DNA of 64,000 nt, taken from NCBI GenBank assembly GCA_030847615.1, contig JAUMIR010000011.1:38237001-38301000 (forward strand), read 5' to 3'. A model generated the notes under the pieces. The model was not told the DNA's origin, made no database searches, and saw only the letters and a list, made by a program, of their open reading frames with translations. The position numbers were made by a program, and so were the translations under genes. Shown one piece after another: positions 62,691-64,000 of the stretch; position 1 is the first letter of the stretch, and every line of letters begins with the position of its first letter. This stretch comes from Gambelia wislizenii (lineage: Eukaryota > Chordata > Lepidosauria > Squamata > Crotaphytidae).

Positions 62691-63199
62691 TCTTTCTTTT
62701 CTATGTTTTGTAAGTGCAGTTGTTTCCAGTGTTGAGTCACTGCAAATCCTGTATTTTTAAAGATGGCTTCTAAGGGTATGGTGCCTTGGGTAACATTTTT
62801 TTGCTAAGCCACTCCAAAACTAAATGTATCTCTCCACCACCACAACCCCCAAAAATGTGGGAGAAGATCTACGGGGCTGCCACTTCAGGAATGGTTGGGG
62901 CTGGGTTTTTTGGTAAGATTTGTGCATCCACCTAAGTCCTGCTTTGCTCTTCTTTTTAAATTATTCCAGGCACCTTTTAGTGGCTGCTGTTAGGTTTCCT
63001 CTGATCTGCCTGTATATTTGTTCTTTTTTTTAATTAATTAAAATTAAGTAATTAATTTTAATTACTTTTCTAAACCACTTGAGAACTGCAATAAACTAAA
63101 ACAATAAAATGAGTGCTAAAAACATACAGATAAGGTGAAGACTAGCGTACAAGGCAAGAACAGAGTACAACCAACCAGGACTGGTACTCACGGTTTTGC

Positions 63200-63560
63200 T
63201 TAACCTGCATGCGAGAAAATGCATTCTCTGGGCATTTGGAAGTCCTCCAGTGCAATTCTGTAGCCAACTTGACCCTAGAGTTGTACTGGAGAACCTCCAG
63301 ATTCCGGAGAGAAGACCTCTCTAGGCATTTGGAGGACCTGTAGCACAATGCTATGGTATGCTTTCGCTGGAAGTTGACCATAGAATCGCACTGGGGGACC
63401 TAGAAAATGCCTAGGGGGTATTCTCCCATGGCATTTGGAGGTCCTCCATCGCGCCTCTGTGGTTAACTCCCAGGTGAAATATAGGGTTCGCTACTATCGG
63501 CACTTTTCACTATCTGCAAGAAGCCTGGGAATGTATCCCTCCTGGATACAGGGGTTGTAC
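63200..63560. mobile_element. MITE-like complex inverted repeat
   Basis: Units around GCATTTGGAGGTCCTCCA appear at 63229, 63328 and 63431, with inverted units between (for example CACTGGGGGACCTAG). A related piece is at 44925-44970. The right part ends like a Tigger MITE end (GGATACAGGGGTTGTACTGTA). Confidence 0.55.
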
Positions 63561-64000
63561 TGTATACCCACAAAGAGAAAACACCATGAGATAAAGCCAA
63601 AGCCAGCGCCACAAATGGGGAGATGCTTTTCCTTTGCAACGTGCACTCGGTTAGACGTTTCCCTTTGCCTCTTCAGGGGTTCATTTGTTTCTGCCGGCTG
63701 CTGAATTGCTCACCCCAGTAGATCAGGGAACAGGCAGCTTCTAAGGGTCTGGGGCCAGTTTTGCCCTCACCTGGACTACAGGCACTGCTCTGACCCTCCC
63801 CTTCCAAATCACAAAAAATTGTCTTCTGAAACTGGGGATGGGGGTGGGAGTGCTCTTTGGGTGCAATCTTCCCCTGAGCCCCAAAAGACCTTTCTTGAAA
63901 ACGGGAAGTGACCAGTTGGGCACTGAGAATCCCCATGTGGTCCATCAGCTGCACTTTACTCATTTCTGTGCCAGAGAGATTGAGGAACACTGCCCAACAC

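Larger units (their letters stand above)
61204..64000 (+). other. NONO intron, runs out of the window
   Basis: It holds a hAT-like MITE fragment (61695-61805), a CR1 tail (62515-62690), an AT-rich stretch (63025-63070) and a complex inverted repeat (63200-63555). No further NONO exon is recognised. Confidence 0.65.

Overview
This is nuclear DNA of a vertebrate, most likely a squamate reptile (lizard or snake). The genes are intron-rich, have CpG-island promoters, and lie in the order GJB1 - alpha-type connexin - ZMYM3 - NONO. This matches the human Xq13.1 order GJB1-ZMYM3-NONO. The non-coding DNA carries a reptile-type mixture of repeats: CR1 and L2 LINEs, a BovB/RTE LINE remnant, tRNA-derived SINEs, 5S-rRNA-derived SINEs, hAT- and Tigger-like MITEs, and large fold-back elements. 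Squamate is an inference from that mixture; no species can be named.

Layout. 1-835: nearly complete single-exon coding region of GJB1 (connexin 32), missing only its first two codons, with a 3'UTR to about 1925. 4497-5441: a second, intact connexin of alpha type on the same strand, coding exon starting at a splice acceptor at 4477. 7285-41.4 kb: ZMYM3 on the minus strand. I rebuilt it as 24 coding exons whose phases all agree, giving 1427 residues (human about 1370). It has an AATAAA signal at 7302, a stop at 8182-8184, a start at 36327-36329, and a CpG-island promoter near 41.0-41.6 kb with three evenly spaced CCAAT boxes. 42-53 kb: intergenic, full of repeats. 53.3 kb to the window end: the 5' part of NONO on the plus strand, with a CpG-island promoter, a probable non-coding exon 1 ending at 53986, a first coding exon at 59015-59170 (glutamine-rich N terminus), a second at 61010-61203 (start of RRM1), and intron running out of the window.

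Roles. The two connexins encode gap-junction channel subunits. ZMYM3 is a nuclear MYM zinc-finger chromatin cofactor whose C-terminal domain is thought to descend from a Crypton recombinase. NONO is a DBHS-family RNA/DNA-binding paraspeckle protein. They are linked by old synteny, not by a shared pathway. I saw no RNA genes, CRISPR arrays or prokaryotic systems, and no clearly new molecular system. The most unusual items are the extra connexin beside GJB1, the spaced CCAAT array at the ZMYM3 promoter, a tandem triplication with MITEs in NONO intron 1, an L2 nested in a 5S-SINE with a clear 8-bp target duplication, and a 620-bp fold-back palindrome.
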